50,915 nucleotides of DNA from Smithella sp. (GCA_018056685.1 JAGPFC010000019.1:1-50915); one strand, 5' to 3'; positions 7,740-16,610 are shown, counted from the first letter of the stretch. The notes: generated by a model from the letters alone, not told the origin. Numbers and translations: made by a program.

Positions 7740-9878
7740 TTAACGGCCAAGAGCTTGGGCTTGGATGGCCTGCAAAACAGACTGTTTTCTCCCCATCATG
7801 ATCATGTCAGCGAGAACATTAATGCTCTCATTGACGTACGGCGCATACTGTTCCCGGGCTTTCTTCTTTATTTCCGAAGGTGAATCTTTCTGTTTGTCGC
7901 CATTTTCCTTTTCCATTTCCTTGCGGAAGTCGGTAATCTTGATAACACCCTTTTTCGCGGCCGCTTCTTGATTGTTCTTAATAATTTCTATAAATTTTTC
8001 GTCTTTAGAGACACGGGCAGCGGATTTCCCCGCCAACTCAACATACATGGACTTGTCTAACGGCTTCCATACCGGGGTCGATTTGCCCGGCATATCTATA
8101 AAGGATGAAATAGCCTGTGCCGGCAGAGGATATTCCAGTGTCGTTTCCCCGATATCTTCAAGAAGAAATAAACCGGGCACCTTCACATCTGCTTCCACGC
8201 CAATTTTCTGTGTGGACTTGCCTCCGGGCAGGAAATAAAGCGCCGTGGTTACTCTCATACCGCCTAAATCACGGGGAAGCCGTGACAGTGTCTGGACGGA
8301 TCCCTTGCCGAAAGTGTGATCGGAACCCACAATGACCGCCCGGTTATAATCCCGAAGAGCGCCTGCTACAATCTCACTGGCCGACGCGCTCAAGCGGCTG
8401 GTCAAAACAACCAGTGGACCATTATAGACATCCTGCGGTTCTTCCGCAGGAAATGCGATAATCTCAATATTGTCACCTTTGATGCGGGATGATGACGAAC
8501 CGTTCATAAATATCGTCAACTGACCTTGACTATCCTTTGTCGCCACAACAGCTCCCCTGCCCAGGAAAAGTCCGGCAATACGTACCGCTTCACCCAGCAG
8601 GCCTCCTCCGTTACGTGACAAATCCAGAACGATTCCATCTACGCGTTGCCGACGGGCATCAGCAAGCAGTTCCTTGACATCTTCATAACAGGATTTGTTT
8701 TCTTTATCGTCGCCGTAGAAAGACGGAAGATCAATAACCCCGAATTTGTATTGTTTCCCCTGCAATACCCTTGTTTCATAGGATATCTTCGCCTCCTGCT
8801 CTTTCAGGTAAACCTTATCACGTTTGATCGTTACGTTGAAACGGATGGTACGCTCCGCCTGCCTCAGGACGGTCAAGGTGACCAGAGTCCCCTTCTTACC
8901 GCGAATCATTTTGACAACATCACGCAGGTCCATATCGATCACATTAACAGGTCGTTCATTCTTCTGAGCAACGGCAACGATTTTGTCTTTAGGTTTCAGT
9001 AAACCGGAACGTTCAGCGCCTCCTCCGGGAATCAATTCCTCAATAACGGTAAACCCATTATCAGAGCTGAGCACAGCCCCGATTCCTTCCAGCGAAAGCT
9101 GCATCTGGATCCGGAAATCGTCGAAGCTTTCCGGGGACATGTAACTCGTATGCGGATCCAGGGCCTGGGCAAAAGCTTCCGCAGCAGATGTCACCAGTTT
9201 TTCCGGATTACGCTTGATGATCCGCATTGTCTGCAGTTCATAGCGGTGAATCTGCTGTTTTTTGGCCTCCGCCAGACTGATGCCGGCCAGCAGGTTATTT
9301 TCGATCTGAAACTGCACAACCTTTTTCAGAAGCTCTTCTTTTTCCTGCCTTGTTTTAATATAAGGACGTTTTTTGACATCAATTTGCAGTTCCATTTTCT
9401 CATCGAGCTTGTAGCCTGAGCCCAGAATCTGCTTCACGATGGCCTCATTTTCCTTTGCCCGTGTAACCAGTATTTCATAAACGGGGGTTAGCGACGTACA
9501 GTCTCCAGCCTGAAGGCTGGCAAAGACCTGACGCAGAAAAGGTTTGAGTCTTGTCACATCAGACTCGTACAGCAACGTTTTCGTGGGATCCATGATTTTG
9601 ATCATCTGATCGACGGCATGATCCTTGATCCCTCCCGTCAAATCCTTCATCGCATAGTGATTGGCCAGGAAACTTTTCATCAACAGGGGCAAACGGCTGC
9701 AGCTAACATTTTTGGCCACAGAAGAGGAAAGAGGCAGCAAGAGCACAACGAGCATAATCAGCAAAAACCGTTGGACATAAAATTTCCCTTTTTTGATGAC
9801 GCTCTGGTCAGGATGACCAGTTTCTGCTCCCGTTTCTTTTCTGGAGATATTTTCCAATTCTTTATTTTTCATGATCAC
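7740..9878 (-). CDS. prc: Tail-specific (C-terminal processing) protease, S41A family
   Basis: This 712-residue periplasmic serine protease degrades or trims proteins with unstructured C-termini. After a hydrophilic start, a membrane segment (about 36-55) acts as signal or anchor. An N-terminal helical domain follows, then a PDZ domain (about 245-335, with GIGAVL and the LIPGGGAERSG loop) and the S41 core. The core holds the nucleophile in SASASEI near residue 495 and the general-base Lys in FGKGSVQ. The C-terminal part (about 600-712) matches the long Prc/Tsp type rather than the shorter CtpA type. It is divergent from uppP, 169 bp away. Likely substrates are envelope lipoproteins or peptidoglycan hydrolases, by family knowledge only. 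Confidence 0.94.
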   Translation of the reverse strand: MIMKNKELENISRKETGAETGHPDQSVIKKGKFYVQRFLLIMLVVLLLPLSSSVAKNVSCSRLPLLMKSFLANHYAMKDLTGGIKDHAVDQMIKIMDPTKTLLYESDVTRLKPFLRQVFASLQAGDCTSLTPVYEILVTRAKENEAIVKQILGSGYKLDEKMELQIDVKKRPYIKTRQEKEELLKKVVQFQIENNLLAGISLAEAKKQQIHRYELQTMRIIKRNPEKLVTSAAEAFAQALDPHTSYMSPESFDDFRIQMQLSLEGIGAVLSSDNGFTVIEELIPGGGAERSGLLKPKDKIVAVAQKNERPVNVIDMDLRDVVKMIRGKKGTLVTLTVLRQAERTIRFNVTIKRDKVYLKEQEAKISYETRVLQGKQYKFGVIDLPSFYGDDKENKSCYEDVKELLADARRQRVDGIVLDLSRNGGGLLGEAVRIAGLFLGRGAVVATKDSQGQLTIFMNGSSSSRIKGDNIEIIAFPAEEPQDVYNGPLVVLTSRLSASASEIVAGALRDYNRAVIVGSDHTFGKGSVQTLSRLPRDLGGMRVTTALYFLPGGKSTQKIGVEADVKVPGLFLLEDIGETTLEYPLPAQAISSFIDMPGKSTPVWKPLDKSMYVELAGKSAARVSKDEKFIEIIKNNQEAAAKKGVIKITDFRKEMEKENGDKQKDSPSEIKKKAREQYAPYVNESINVLADMIMMGRKQSVLQAIQAQALGR

Positions 9879-10008
9879 GTTTTTTATGGTGAAAATTTTA
9901 CAAGGTACGATTGCCTGTTGAGTTCTTAATATTTCATCTTCGATGAAGATAAAAGGACGGACTCATTATGTCAAGGACAAAAAAATATATTTTTTACCTA
10001 TTATTTCG

Positions 10009-10036
10009 TTGACATAAAAACATCTGAAAGTATAAG
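10009..10036 (+). promoter_or_regulatory. Candidate promoter just upstream of uppP
   Basis: TTGACA at 10009-10014 and TATAAG at 10031-10036 are separated by 16 bases. The -10 box overlaps the aagga Shine-Dalgarno (10034-10038), so a transcript from here would start only about five bases before the ATG at 10048. Either the message is nearly leaderless or the match is fortuitous and another promoter is used. Confidence 0.3.
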
Positions 10037-10047
10037 GATTCAGCAAT

Positions 10048-10848
10048 ATGGACATTTTTCAGACCATTATTCTAGCAATTATTGAAGGGATCACGGAGTT
10101 TCTGCCCGTTTCCTCCACCGGGCATATGATTTTGGCCTCTTCCTTCATGAAGATTCAAAACGATTCCTTCGTCAAAACCTTTGAAATCACTATTCAACTC
10201 GGCGCAATTGGCGCCATTATCATGCTGTACTACAAACGCTTTCTCAGAGGCTTCAATATATACACGAAATTGGGCATTGCTTTTTTGCCGACCGCCATTG
10301 CAGGATTCCTACTCTATCAGATCATTAAAGATTATCTTTTCAATCCCTGGATAGTTTCCATCTCATTGATATTGGGCGGCATCATTCTCATCTTGATAGA
10401 CAAGTATGTCGTCGCCAAAAAAACAAAATATACGGATCTGGAAAATATCTCTTATAAACATTCTTTCCTCATCGGTGTCGCACAGTGTTTTTCCATGATC
10501 CCCGGCGTGTCCCGTGCCGCGGCAACCATTATCGGTGGTGTTTTCAACGGGTTGGATAAAAAACAGGCCACCGAATTTTCATTTCTGCTTGCCGTTCCGA
10601 CCATGTTTGCGGCAACGGGTTACGATTTACTGAAAACGGATGCGGCGATTTCGGCAAACGAGCTGAACTTCTTAGGCATCGGTTTTGTGGTTGCTTTTGC
10701 ATCGGCATGGATAGCTGTTAAATTGTTTTTGAAAATTGTGGAAAACTACGGATTTCAATACTTTGGATACTACCGTATTTTATTAGGCGTGTTTTTTATT
10801 CTTTACATGCTGTTGAGCGGATCGACCTCCATATTCGAATCCCTGTAA
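10048..10848 (+). CDS. uppP: Undecaprenyl-diphosphatase
   Basis: The 266-residue polytopic membrane protein dephosphorylates undecaprenyl pyrophosphate to recycle the lipid carrier for peptidoglycan and O-antigen synthesis. Both family motifs are visible: EGITEFLPVSSTGH near residue 13, and PGVSRAAATIIGG near residue 150 (usually PGxSRS; here Ser-Arg-Ala). Length and about seven to eight hydrophobic segments fit the BacA/UppP family. An aagga site precedes the ATG. Divergent from prc. High confidence. Confidence 0.96.
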   Translation: MDIFQTIILAIIEGITEFLPVSSTGHMILASSFMKIQNDSFVKTFEITIQLGAIGAIIMLYYKRFLRGFNIYTKLGIAFLPTAIAGFLLYQIIKDYLFNPWIVSISLILGGIILILIDKYVVAKKTKYTDLENISYKHSFLIGVAQCFSMIPGVSRAAATIIGGVFNGLDKKQATEFSFLLAVPTMFAATGYDLLKTDAAISANELNFLGIGFVVAFASAWIAVKLFLKIVENYGFQYFGYYRILLGVFFILYMLLSGSTSIFESL

Positions 10849-11020
10849 ATTGCAATAAAGTAAACCTTTTTTGATTATTTTTTTTGACCTGCGATCATGA
10901 AACTCTCATAAAATAACCGCAAACAGAGAATCCCTTGATAAAAATTCCTTGTTTTTTACACAACCTGTTGAGATAATCACAAAAAGAATTTCAGGTTTTG
11001 CAGCTCCCGGAGGGGAAATA

Positions 11021-11458
11021 ATGAACAAAGATGAGCAATCGTTGCAGGCAGAACGGAATGCGGAAAGGCTTGATGAAGAAAACGAAATTGTGATCACCAT
11101 CCTGTCCGAAATCACCAATCCTCCAAAAGGAAAAATCGTTTACAACCACAGCGAAGACATTTCCATGACCGGCACAAGGATACAGGGCAATTTCCCTTTA
11201 CCCAAGGATACCATCCTGAAGATAGATTTCGCCTTGAAGAACACAAAGCAAAAGATAACCGTTCTCGGAAAAGTTAAATGGAACAAAGCGGTCTATGAAG
11301 GCAAATATTATGAGGCTGGCGTTGAGTTTGTCGATACGCCTGACGAGTCCATCAAAATGCTGGGAGATTACATTATGTCCATCAATCAGTACAAAAAACT
11401 CAATCCTAAGGGCTTGCCCTATCGGATTTTTGAGAGATTCAACAAGCCCCCTACTTAG
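11021..11458 (+). CDS. PilZ-like protein (degenerate c-di-GMP site)
   Basis: The 145-residue protein starts at ATG 11021 behind a strong ggagggg site; an upstream TTG at 10949 is unlikely. After a charged N-terminal 25 residues it has a PilZ-type beta-barrel pattern: EDISMTGTRI matches the (D/N)xSxxG motif, followed by LKIDF, GKVKWN and YEAGVEFVD. The arginine-rich RxxxR loop that normally binds c-di-GMP is missing (KGKIVYNHSED instead), so nucleotide binding is doubtful. It may be a structural or partner-binding PilZ protein. Read as a single gene, 172 bp after uppP. Confidence 0.72.
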   Translation: MNKDEQSLQAERNAERLDEENEIVITILSEITNPPKGKIVYNHSEDISMTGTRIQGNFPLPKDTILKIDFALKNTKQKITVLGKVKWNKAVYEGKYYEAGVEFVDTPDESIKMLGDYIMSINQYKKLNPKGLPYRIFERFNKPPT

Positions 11459-11528
11459 TGTTAAGAAATTTATTATCGAGTGTAACTCATGAAAAAATCA
11501 ACTCAACAAATAAAAGGAGATATGAATT

Positions 11529-11957
11529 ATGAAAAAAACTTTGATGATTTTTGTTGTTTTATTGTCTCTGATATGGACGGTAAGTGCCTGCGCGGAACTC
11601 AAAGAAGGATTATGGGAAATAACTACTCAGGTTGAATTGAAAGGGATGCCGGGCGTACCGGGTGCCATGCCGCCAACGACTTTCCGTCAATGTATTACCA
11701 AAAATGATGCGGTCCCCAAAAACACAGACAAAAATTATGAATGCAAAACCACTCTCCAGAATTCTGTCGGCAATACCATCAACTACAAGGTTGAATGCAA
11801 AGGTCAAGATACCGTAATGCAAACGTCCGGAACCACAACCTATACCGGTAATACAATGGCAGGACAGTCTAATACCACCTTTAAGACAAAAGGTCAGCCG
11901 GCTATGCAAATGCTCAGTAAGATTAAAGGAAAGTATATCGGTCCATGCCCCAAATAA
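11529..11957 (+). CDS. DUF3617-family exported protein
   Basis: The 142-residue product has a signal peptide (hydrophobic 5-20, cleavage near SACA). The mature domain opens with LKEGLWEITTQVE, typical of DUF3617, and contains four further cysteines (RQCI, YECKT, VECKG, GPCPK) that could form two disulfides in the periplasm. The function of the family is unknown. An aggaga site lies ten bases before the ATG. A hairpin follows the stop. Confidence 0.8.
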   Translation: MKKTLMIFVVLLSLIWTVSACAELKEGLWEITTQVELKGMPGVPGAMPPTTFRQCITKNDAVPKNTDKNYECKTTLQNSVGNTINYKVECKGQDTVMQTSGTTTYTGNTMAGQSNTTFKTKGQPAMQMLSKIKGKYIGPCPK

Positions 11958-11965
11958 CCTGAAAA

Positions 11966-11995
11966 ACGCGGAGAATGCTCTCCCATTCCCCGCGT
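11966..11995 (+). terminator. Hairpin after the DUF3617 gene
   Basis: Twelve-base arms (11966-11977 and 11984-11995) pair with one A/C mismatch around a six-base loop, nine bases after the stop codon. No T-run follows, so it may terminate poorly or protect the 3' end of the message. Confidence 0.4.
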
Positions 11996-12013
11996 CGAGC
12001 ATGAGGTTGATTA

Positions 12014-12202
12014 ATGTTATACTATATCATTTTGCTACAAGATGGATCTTTCAAACTTTATAAAAACAAACACGACATAAAAAAACTGCCGCAGGACACC
12101 CGGCAGTTTGAATGCTCCAGCAATGTAACCGTGCAGGATTTATACAACTGGGTAAAGAAAGATTTTCAGGGCTTCAGAACGATAAAAGAAATTGAGGAAT
12201 AA
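12014..12202 (+). CDS. Small hypothetical protein, 62 residues
   Basis: A short frame with a gaggttg Shine-Dalgarno-like site seven bases upstream of the ATG. The product is charged, with no signal peptide or membrane helix, and contains a predicted strand/turn/strand start (YYIILLQDGSFKLY) and a helical C-terminal half. No family is recognised. Its codon use resembles neighbours. It could be a real small protein or a fortuitous frame; the ribosome binding site and lack of a competing gene favour the former. Confidence 0.5.
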   Translation: MLYYIILLQDGSFKLYKNKHDIKKLPQDTRQFECSSNVTVQDLYNWVKKDFQGFRTIKEIEE

Positions 12203-12306
12203 AATTTTTTAGCAGTAATCCGCCCGGCGTAAAATTTGATTGCAAGACGTTGTCCGGTAAAGCCTCGAATGTCTATGCCACGTCATTATAATGACATGGA
12301 CCTTCA

Positions 12307-12648
12307 TCAGGCTATTTCCTTGATTTTCATGTCGAGTTTCCAGAAAGCCGTGTTAATTCTGTCGGTAATTTCGTCCAGTTTTTCCTGATCGATGGTTGCT
12401 TCATCATGACTCTGACCCTGCCATTTGCATTTCGGGGGTATGTAGATCGTCCACTCGGGTTCTCCGGCGAAATCCGGATAGTCTTCGATTTCAAATGTGA
12501 TGGTTTGGTCCTTCTCCTGATATCGAAGAGCATTAATGGATACAATCTCAACTCGCCAACCCAGAGAACTTTCAACAGTGCGGTCATCAATTTCTGTTAT
12601 GATTTCTTTCATTGGATTGTTCATGATATTGTAAACGCAACTTGGCAT
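12307..12648 (-). CDS. Hypothetical protein, about 100-113 residues
   Basis: This acidic cytosolic protein has Trp-rich strands (EWTIYIPPKCKW) and a C-terminal amphipathic helix. No family is recognised. Three in-frame ATGs (12648, 12624 and 12612) compete and none has a clear Shine-Dalgarno; the third opens a more natural N-terminus (MKEIITEIDD). It lies convergent to the preceding small gene and just downstream of the SPFH gene's terminator, so it is transcribed on its own. The coding call rests on length and amino-acid composition. Confidence 0.55.
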   Translation of the reverse strand: MPSCVYNIMNNPMKEIITEIDDRTVESSLGWRVEIVSINALRYQEKDQTITFEIEDYPDFAGEPEWTIYIPPKCKWQGQSHDEATIDQEKLDEITDRINTAFWKLDMKIKEIA

Positions 12649-12669
12649 GAAAAGATTTTACTGCATAAC

Positions 12670-12707
12670 AAAAAGACAGCGGGCGGATGAATTCCACCCG
12701 CCTGCTG
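12670..12707 (-). terminator. Terminator of the NfeD-SPFH operon
   Basis: On the minus strand, directly after the SPFH stop codon (12712), a GC-rich stem forms between 12698-12707 and 12677-12686 with one mismatch. It is followed by a U-rich tail (tcttttt). Position and structure fit a rho-independent terminator. Confidence 0.65.
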
Positions 12708-12711
12708 AAAT

Positions 12712-13620
12712 TTATTTTGTCTGCTTCACGACGCTCATTGCGGTGGCGATCAGCGATGAAATGTCTCCGAAGTTGGCCGGCAGAATCATTGTATTGCTCT
12801 GTTTTGCCAGGTGACCGAACTGCTCAACCAGTTTCTCCGCCACCCGGAGCTGTATCGCCTCCATGCCGCCCTGGGTCTGCACCGCGGAAGCGACCGCTTT
12901 CAATCCGTCTGCTGTTGCATTGGCAATGGCGCGGATAGCTTCAGCCTGGCCGTTGGCTTCATTGATCTGTTTCTGCTGTGCAGCTTCCGATTCGAGCACA
13001 ACTTTTTGCTTCTGGCCTTCGGCCACGTTGACCGCCGACTGCTTTTGGCCTTCCGATTCCAGAATGACCGCGCGTTTTTCCCGTTCGGCCTGCATCTGTT
13101 TTTCCATGGCATTCAGAACATTCTCCGGAGGCCGGATGTTCTTGACTTCGTAGCGAAGGATTTTTACGCCCCAGGTTCTGGAGGCATCATTGATGGCTGT
13201 AACAATCGCTGAATTTATGGCGGTTCTTTCTTCAAAGGTTTTGTCCAGATCGATCTTGCCGACTTCGCTTCTCATGGTGGTCTGCGCCAGCTGAACAATG
13301 GCAAACACATAATTACTGATTCCATAGGAAGCCATCTGTGGATCGAAGACCTGAATAAAAATGACGCCGTCCACGCCCACCTGGACGTTGTCGCGTGTGA
13401 TGCAAATCTGTTCGGGAATGTCCAGTGCCTGTTCCTTGAGCGTATGCACATAAGCCTTCCGGTCGATGAAAGGAATAATGTAACTGATGCCTGCGTTGAG
13501 CACCCGGTCAAATTTCCCCAGCCGTTCAATGACGTAGGCACTTTGTTGCGGCACAATACAAACCCCCTTGGCGATGATAATCACGGCCAGCGCGGCCAGT
13601 ACAAGCAGAACAACTTCCAT
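12712..13620 (-). CDS. SPFH/stomatin-like membrane protein (paraslipin, QmcA type)
   Basis: The 302-residue protein has one N-terminal membrane helix (about 2-20), then the SPFH (band 7) domain with the conserved start QQSAYVIERLGKF. A long Ala/Glu/Gln-rich coiled coil runs from about 190 to 260, followed by a C-terminal segment typical of stomatin/paraslipin oligomers. Such proteins form large membrane rings and are usually paired with an NfeD protein. That is the case here, with the NfeD gene 20 bp upstream in the same operon. A role in membrane protein quality control or microdomain organisation is inferred from the family. Confidence 0.92.
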   Translation of the reverse strand: MEVVLLVLAALAVIIIAKGVCIVPQQSAYVIERLGKFDRVLNAGISYIIPFIDRKAYVHTLKEQALDIPEQICITRDNVQVGVDGVIFIQVFDPQMASYGISNYVFAIVQLAQTTMRSEVGKIDLDKTFEERTAINSAIVTAINDASRTWGVKILRYEVKNIRPPENVLNAMEKQMQAEREKRAVILESEGQKQSAVNVAEGQKQKVVLESEAAQQKQINEANGQAEAIRAIANATADGLKAVASAVQTQGGMEAIQLRVAEKLVEQFGHLAKQSNTMILPANFGDISSLIATAMSVVKQTK

Positions 13621-13640
13621 GGTGATCCCTCCCTTATTTT

Positions 13641-14084
13641 TTATTCGACAAGTTTGACCTTAACGCGAATGCCTTCGATTGTTTCAATCTGCACGGTGGC
13701 CCCTTCGGGGATGGTCCGGTTGGTATCACTAAATGCGATCCAATCCGAGCCCCGGTATCGGACTGTTCCTTCACCGCCGGCGGGAATCGGCTTGACGACA
13801 TCCACCTTTTGACCTGCATAATCAGGCGGAACATCGGCATGCCCCGCAAAAAGCTTCTTTGCCGTTTTGCGCAGCAGGAAGAGCAGCGAAAGAGACGATG
13901 CTGAAAAGACAATTAACTGGCTGTTGAAAGAGGATGTCAGTCCCATCCACGTCGTTGCGGCAACAATCAGGGCCCCCATCCCTATAAAACACAGGATAAA
14001 ACTGACCGTTGCCAGTTCCGTAATCAGAAGAACGAGACCGACCAACGCCCAGGCCAGGGCGGGGGATAGAGAAAAATCAAACAT
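13641..14084 (-). CDS. NfeD-family membrane protein
   Basis: The 147-residue protein has three or four hydrophobic segments (about 5-80), then a soluble OB-fold domain (about 85-147, with GKVDVV-like strands and GSDWIAFSDTNRTIPEGATVQIETIEG). This is the short NfeD type without the ClpP-like protease domain. It is the first gene of a two-gene operon with the SPFH protein, its usual partner. The start is supported by a ggaaaggagg site directly upstream of the ATG. Confidence 0.9.
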   Translation of the reverse strand: MFDFSLSPALAWALVGLVLLITELATVSFILCFIGMGALIVAATTWMGLTSSFNSQLIVFSASSLSLLFLLRKTAKKLFAGHADVPPDYAGQKVDVVKPIPAGGEGTVRYRGSDWIAFSDTNRTIPEGATVQIETIEGIRVKVKLVE

Positions 14085-14240
14085 GAATTCCTCCTTTCCG
14101 CGGGTTCAGGATTTCACTCCGCGAGGATTTAATGGATGTGCAGAAGAATTATCAAAATAAGTGACGTGAATTATAGGAAGAATAAACCAGGGAGTCAACA
14201 TATTATTACAGAAACTTCGTCAAATATACTTCCGGCCGTT

Positions 14241-15566
14241 TTAAAAATATTTCCGGGTAATGCCTCTGGCGGCGATAATTCCGGAAATTCCGGCTCCGAC
14301 AATACCCCGGCTCTTCCCGGCTCCGTCTCCGGCCACAAAGATGCCCTTGACGTTTGTTTCAAGATTGTTATCCGTGATAAAGTGCGTGTCGAAGAATTTA
14401 ATTTCCGGTGCGTACAAGAGAGTGGATGGGTGAAGAATTCCGGGCACAATTTTATCTATTTTTTTTAATGACTCCCAGAGATTGTCGATGATGCGGGCAG
14501 GCAATCCCAGTGTGATGTCACCGGGGGTGGCATGATAGGTCGCTTTACAAACCTCGAAATGACGACTTCTACTGTTAAAAGTGGAATGAGAGCTTCTTCT
14601 CCCTTCCCGGAAATCGCCCACTCTCTGGACAATGGGTTTGCCTCCGCCCAGCAAAAAAAACTGCCTGGCGATCATCTGACCGAACTCTGTCGTATCGGAA
14701 AATGGCGCTGTCAGGGCAACCGTGTTGATCAGGGCAAAATTTGTATTTGCTGTTTTTCGGCCGGAGAGAGCATCTCCATTAACGAGCTTGAAATCGTAAT
14801 AGTCTTCCGGTCGCACTCTGCCACCCGGGTTGGTACAAAAGGTTCTGACTTTATCTTTGTGACGTGTCGTGCAAAAAATAAATTTCGGATCGTAAACAAT
14901 ATTGGTTACATCGTCGTAAAATTTTCTATTTAATTCAACACGGATTCCCACATCAATGGGACCGAAATTATGACGAATATTCAGCTTTGTGGCGAGATCA
15001 CGAAACCAGTAAGCGCCGCTTCTTCCCGGGGCAGTCAAAACGATTTTCGCGGTATAGTGAACATTTTTCTTCCGGCAGCTGCCCAAAATCTGAAATGAAT
15101 CATCATGCAAAGAAGCGATCGAGTTGATGGTGGTTCCCAGTAAAAATTTTGTTTTCTTGAGATGTTTTCTTAAATAATCAACCGCCGCCTTGCCATTGTC
15201 CGTCCCCCAATGCCATTGCTCCGGCGCGATAAATTGCGCGCCATTCTCGGCAGTAATTTCTCTTAATGCCTCTATTTGTTCATCCCTGTCAATAAAAGTT
15301 ACCTGCTTACATTTCGGAAAGCAAATGAAGATCTGCCTGATGTCGCGCATCAAATTTTGTGCCATATCGCTGTTGATCTTCAGTTCATCCAGATCAATCC
15401 CGATACGATAATCAAAATTCAGTTTGCCGTCGTTAAGCAAACCTCCGGCGGGATATGGATTGCGATCAACAATCGCAATTCTGTCCACACCCAAACGCTC
15501 CAGTTCAATGGCCGCGAATAAACCGGCGGGGCCGGAACCGATAATCAATACATTGTAAGAATCCAT
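14241..15566 (-). CDS. FAD-dependent oxidoreductase of unknown substrate
   Basis: The 441-residue flavoprotein has an N-terminal dinucleotide-binding fold (IIGSGPAGLFAAIEL, residues 7-21) followed by an acidic residue at the end of the second strand (IVDRN). The second FAD motif is near the C-terminus (GIFVAGDGAGKSRGIVGAGISG), where the Asp contacts the ribityl chain. The middle is divergent. It resembles the broad 'NAD(P)/FAD-dependent oxidoreductase' group related to HI0933-like and geranylgeranyl-reductase-type proteins. The gene stands alone with no partner redox gene. Cofactor is confident; reaction unknown. Confidence 0.85.
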   Translation of the reverse strand: MDSYNVLIIGSGPAGLFAAIELERLGVDRIAIVDRNPYPAGGLLNDGKLNFDYRIGIDLDELKINSDMAQNLMRDIRQIFICFPKCKQVTFIDRDEQIEALREITAENGAQFIAPEQWHWGTDNGKAAVDYLRKHLKKTKFLLGTTINSIASLHDDSFQILGSCRKKNVHYTAKIVLTAPGRSGAYWFRDLATKLNIRHNFGPIDVGIRVELNRKFYDDVTNIVYDPKFIFCTTRHKDKVRTFCTNPGGRVRPEDYYDFKLVNGDALSGRKTANTNFALINTVALTAPFSDTTEFGQMIARQFFLLGGGKPIVQRVGDFREGRRSSHSTFNSRSRHFEVCKATYHATPGDITLGLPARIIDNLWESLKKIDKIVPGILHPSTLLYAPEIKFFDTHFITDNNLETNVKGIFVAGDGAGKSRGIVGAGISGIIAARGITRKYF

Positions 15567-15684
15567 ATCATCTCCCCGATGGTCTTATACTACAATGTGC
15601 TAACATTTCGCCACATTAAATCGGCAATCGCGCAATGCACCAGGAAATTTCAGTCTTTTGTAAAAAATCCGGGAACTTTTCCGA

Positions 15685-15724
15685 CGGCTCTTTTGTCTAA
15701 CAGACAAAAGGCCATCAAAAGCCG
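15685..15724. repeat. Nested hairpin upstream of an exported-protein gene
   Basis: A perfect nine-base stem (cttttgtct 15690-15698 with agacaaaag 15702-15710, three-base loop) sits inside a second pairing of cggct (15685-15689) with agccg (15720-15724). It lies 28 bp upstream of the start codon at 15753. It does not match a riboswitch I know. It may be a dispersed intergenic repeat, a terminator for readthrough, or a 5' leader structure. Confidence 0.4.
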
Positions 15725-15752
15725 AAAAAAGTAACCGATAAAGGAGGACGAT

Positions 15753-16550
15753 ATGAAAAAAATATTATTAATCATTCTGATGATGTTCATCTGGGCAGGC
15801 GTCGCCGCGGCGGATACTGTTGGCGATGCGGTGGAGGTCAGCGTTATTACTGATAACGGCTGGACTCTGCCTTTTTATCCGGTGAAAAGCCGTCATCATC
15901 TTAAAAAGGTTTATGCCGAGGCTTACAAAGGGGATTATTACCGGATCATTGTGCGCAATAAACTGAATCGCCGGGTGGGAGTGGTGATCGCGGTTGACGG
16001 CAGAAACATCATTTCCGGTCAGAAATCCTGGCTGAAAAACACGGAAAGAATGTATATCATCGACGCGTATTCCACCAATGAATATTCAGGCTGGCGCACC
16101 GGGCAGGATAAAATCAACCGCTTTTATTTTACGGATGTTCCCGATTCTTATGCCGCCGCTTTCGGCGACACATCTGCCATGGGAATCATCGCGGTTGCCG
16201 TGTATCCGGAAATGCAACACTATCAATCACCAGGGAATTACTCCTACCCGTTACCGGAAAGAAAAATGAAAAATGAAGCGCGGGATACGGCGGCGGCTCC
16301 TTCGGTGAAAGGACAGTCCAGGGCGTCAGAAAGCGCCGGTACCGGCTATGGTTATGAAGAATATTCCCCTTCTTATCGTGTTGAATTCGAACCGGCAAGG
16401 AAAGCGGCCGAATCGATTCTGATCAAATACGAATGGCGCGAAACACTCTGTAAGCTGCATATCATCACCTGTGGTCCTGTTTACGAACACTCCTACAATC
16501 GAATGTGGGAAAATGATGGTTATGCCCCTCCCCCGCCTTGCCGTCGTTGA
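15753..16550 (+). CDS. Exported hypothetical protein
   Basis: The 265-residue product has a clear signal peptide (hydrophobic 3-20, cleavage near VAAA). The mature N-terminal half (about 25-155) looks like a compact beta-rich domain, with motifs such as VVIAVDGRNIISGQ, YIIDAY and INRFYFTDV. A low-complexity linker (about 165-200) and a C-terminal part with two Cys and a proline-rich tail (PPPPCRR) follow. No function is recognised; it probably acts in the periplasm or on the cell surface. The Shine-Dalgarno aaaggagg is strong and well spaced. A good terminator follows. Confidence 0.8.
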   Translation: MKKILLIILMMFIWAGVAAADTVGDAVEVSVITDNGWTLPFYPVKSRHHLKKVYAEAYKGDYYRIIVRNKLNRRVGVVIAVDGRNIISGQKSWLKNTERMYIIDAYSTNEYSGWRTGQDKINRFYFTDVPDSYAAAFGDTSAMGIIAVAVYPEMQHYQSPGNYSYPLPERKMKNEARDTAAAPSVKGQSRASESAGTGYGYEEYSPSYRVEFEPARKAAESILIKYEWRETLCKLHIITCGPVYEHSYNRMWENDGYAPPPPCRR

Positions 16551-16570
16551 TCAATGGACCGGCAAAGCAA

Positions 16571-16610
16571 AAAACAGGCAGAAGAAGTAGTTTTTCTGCC
16601 TGTTTTCGTT
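16571..16610 (+). terminator. Rho-independent terminator
   Basis: Perfect 13-base arms (16571-16583 with 16594-16606) surround a ten-base loop. The A/T-rich outer part gives a U-rich 3' side (tgttttcgttt). It lies 20 bases after the stop of the exported protein gene. A fully symmetrical structure, it could work in both directions. Confidence 0.75.

Noticed and set aside
9618..9929. 103-codon plus-strand frame opposite the start of prc
   Set aside because: It lies almost wholly antisense to the confidently assigned prc signal region and has no Shine-Dalgarno.
15567..15752. c-di-GMP (GEMM) riboswitch before the exported protein
   Set aside because: The stems are present but the conserved GEMM core bases and tetraloop receptor are not.
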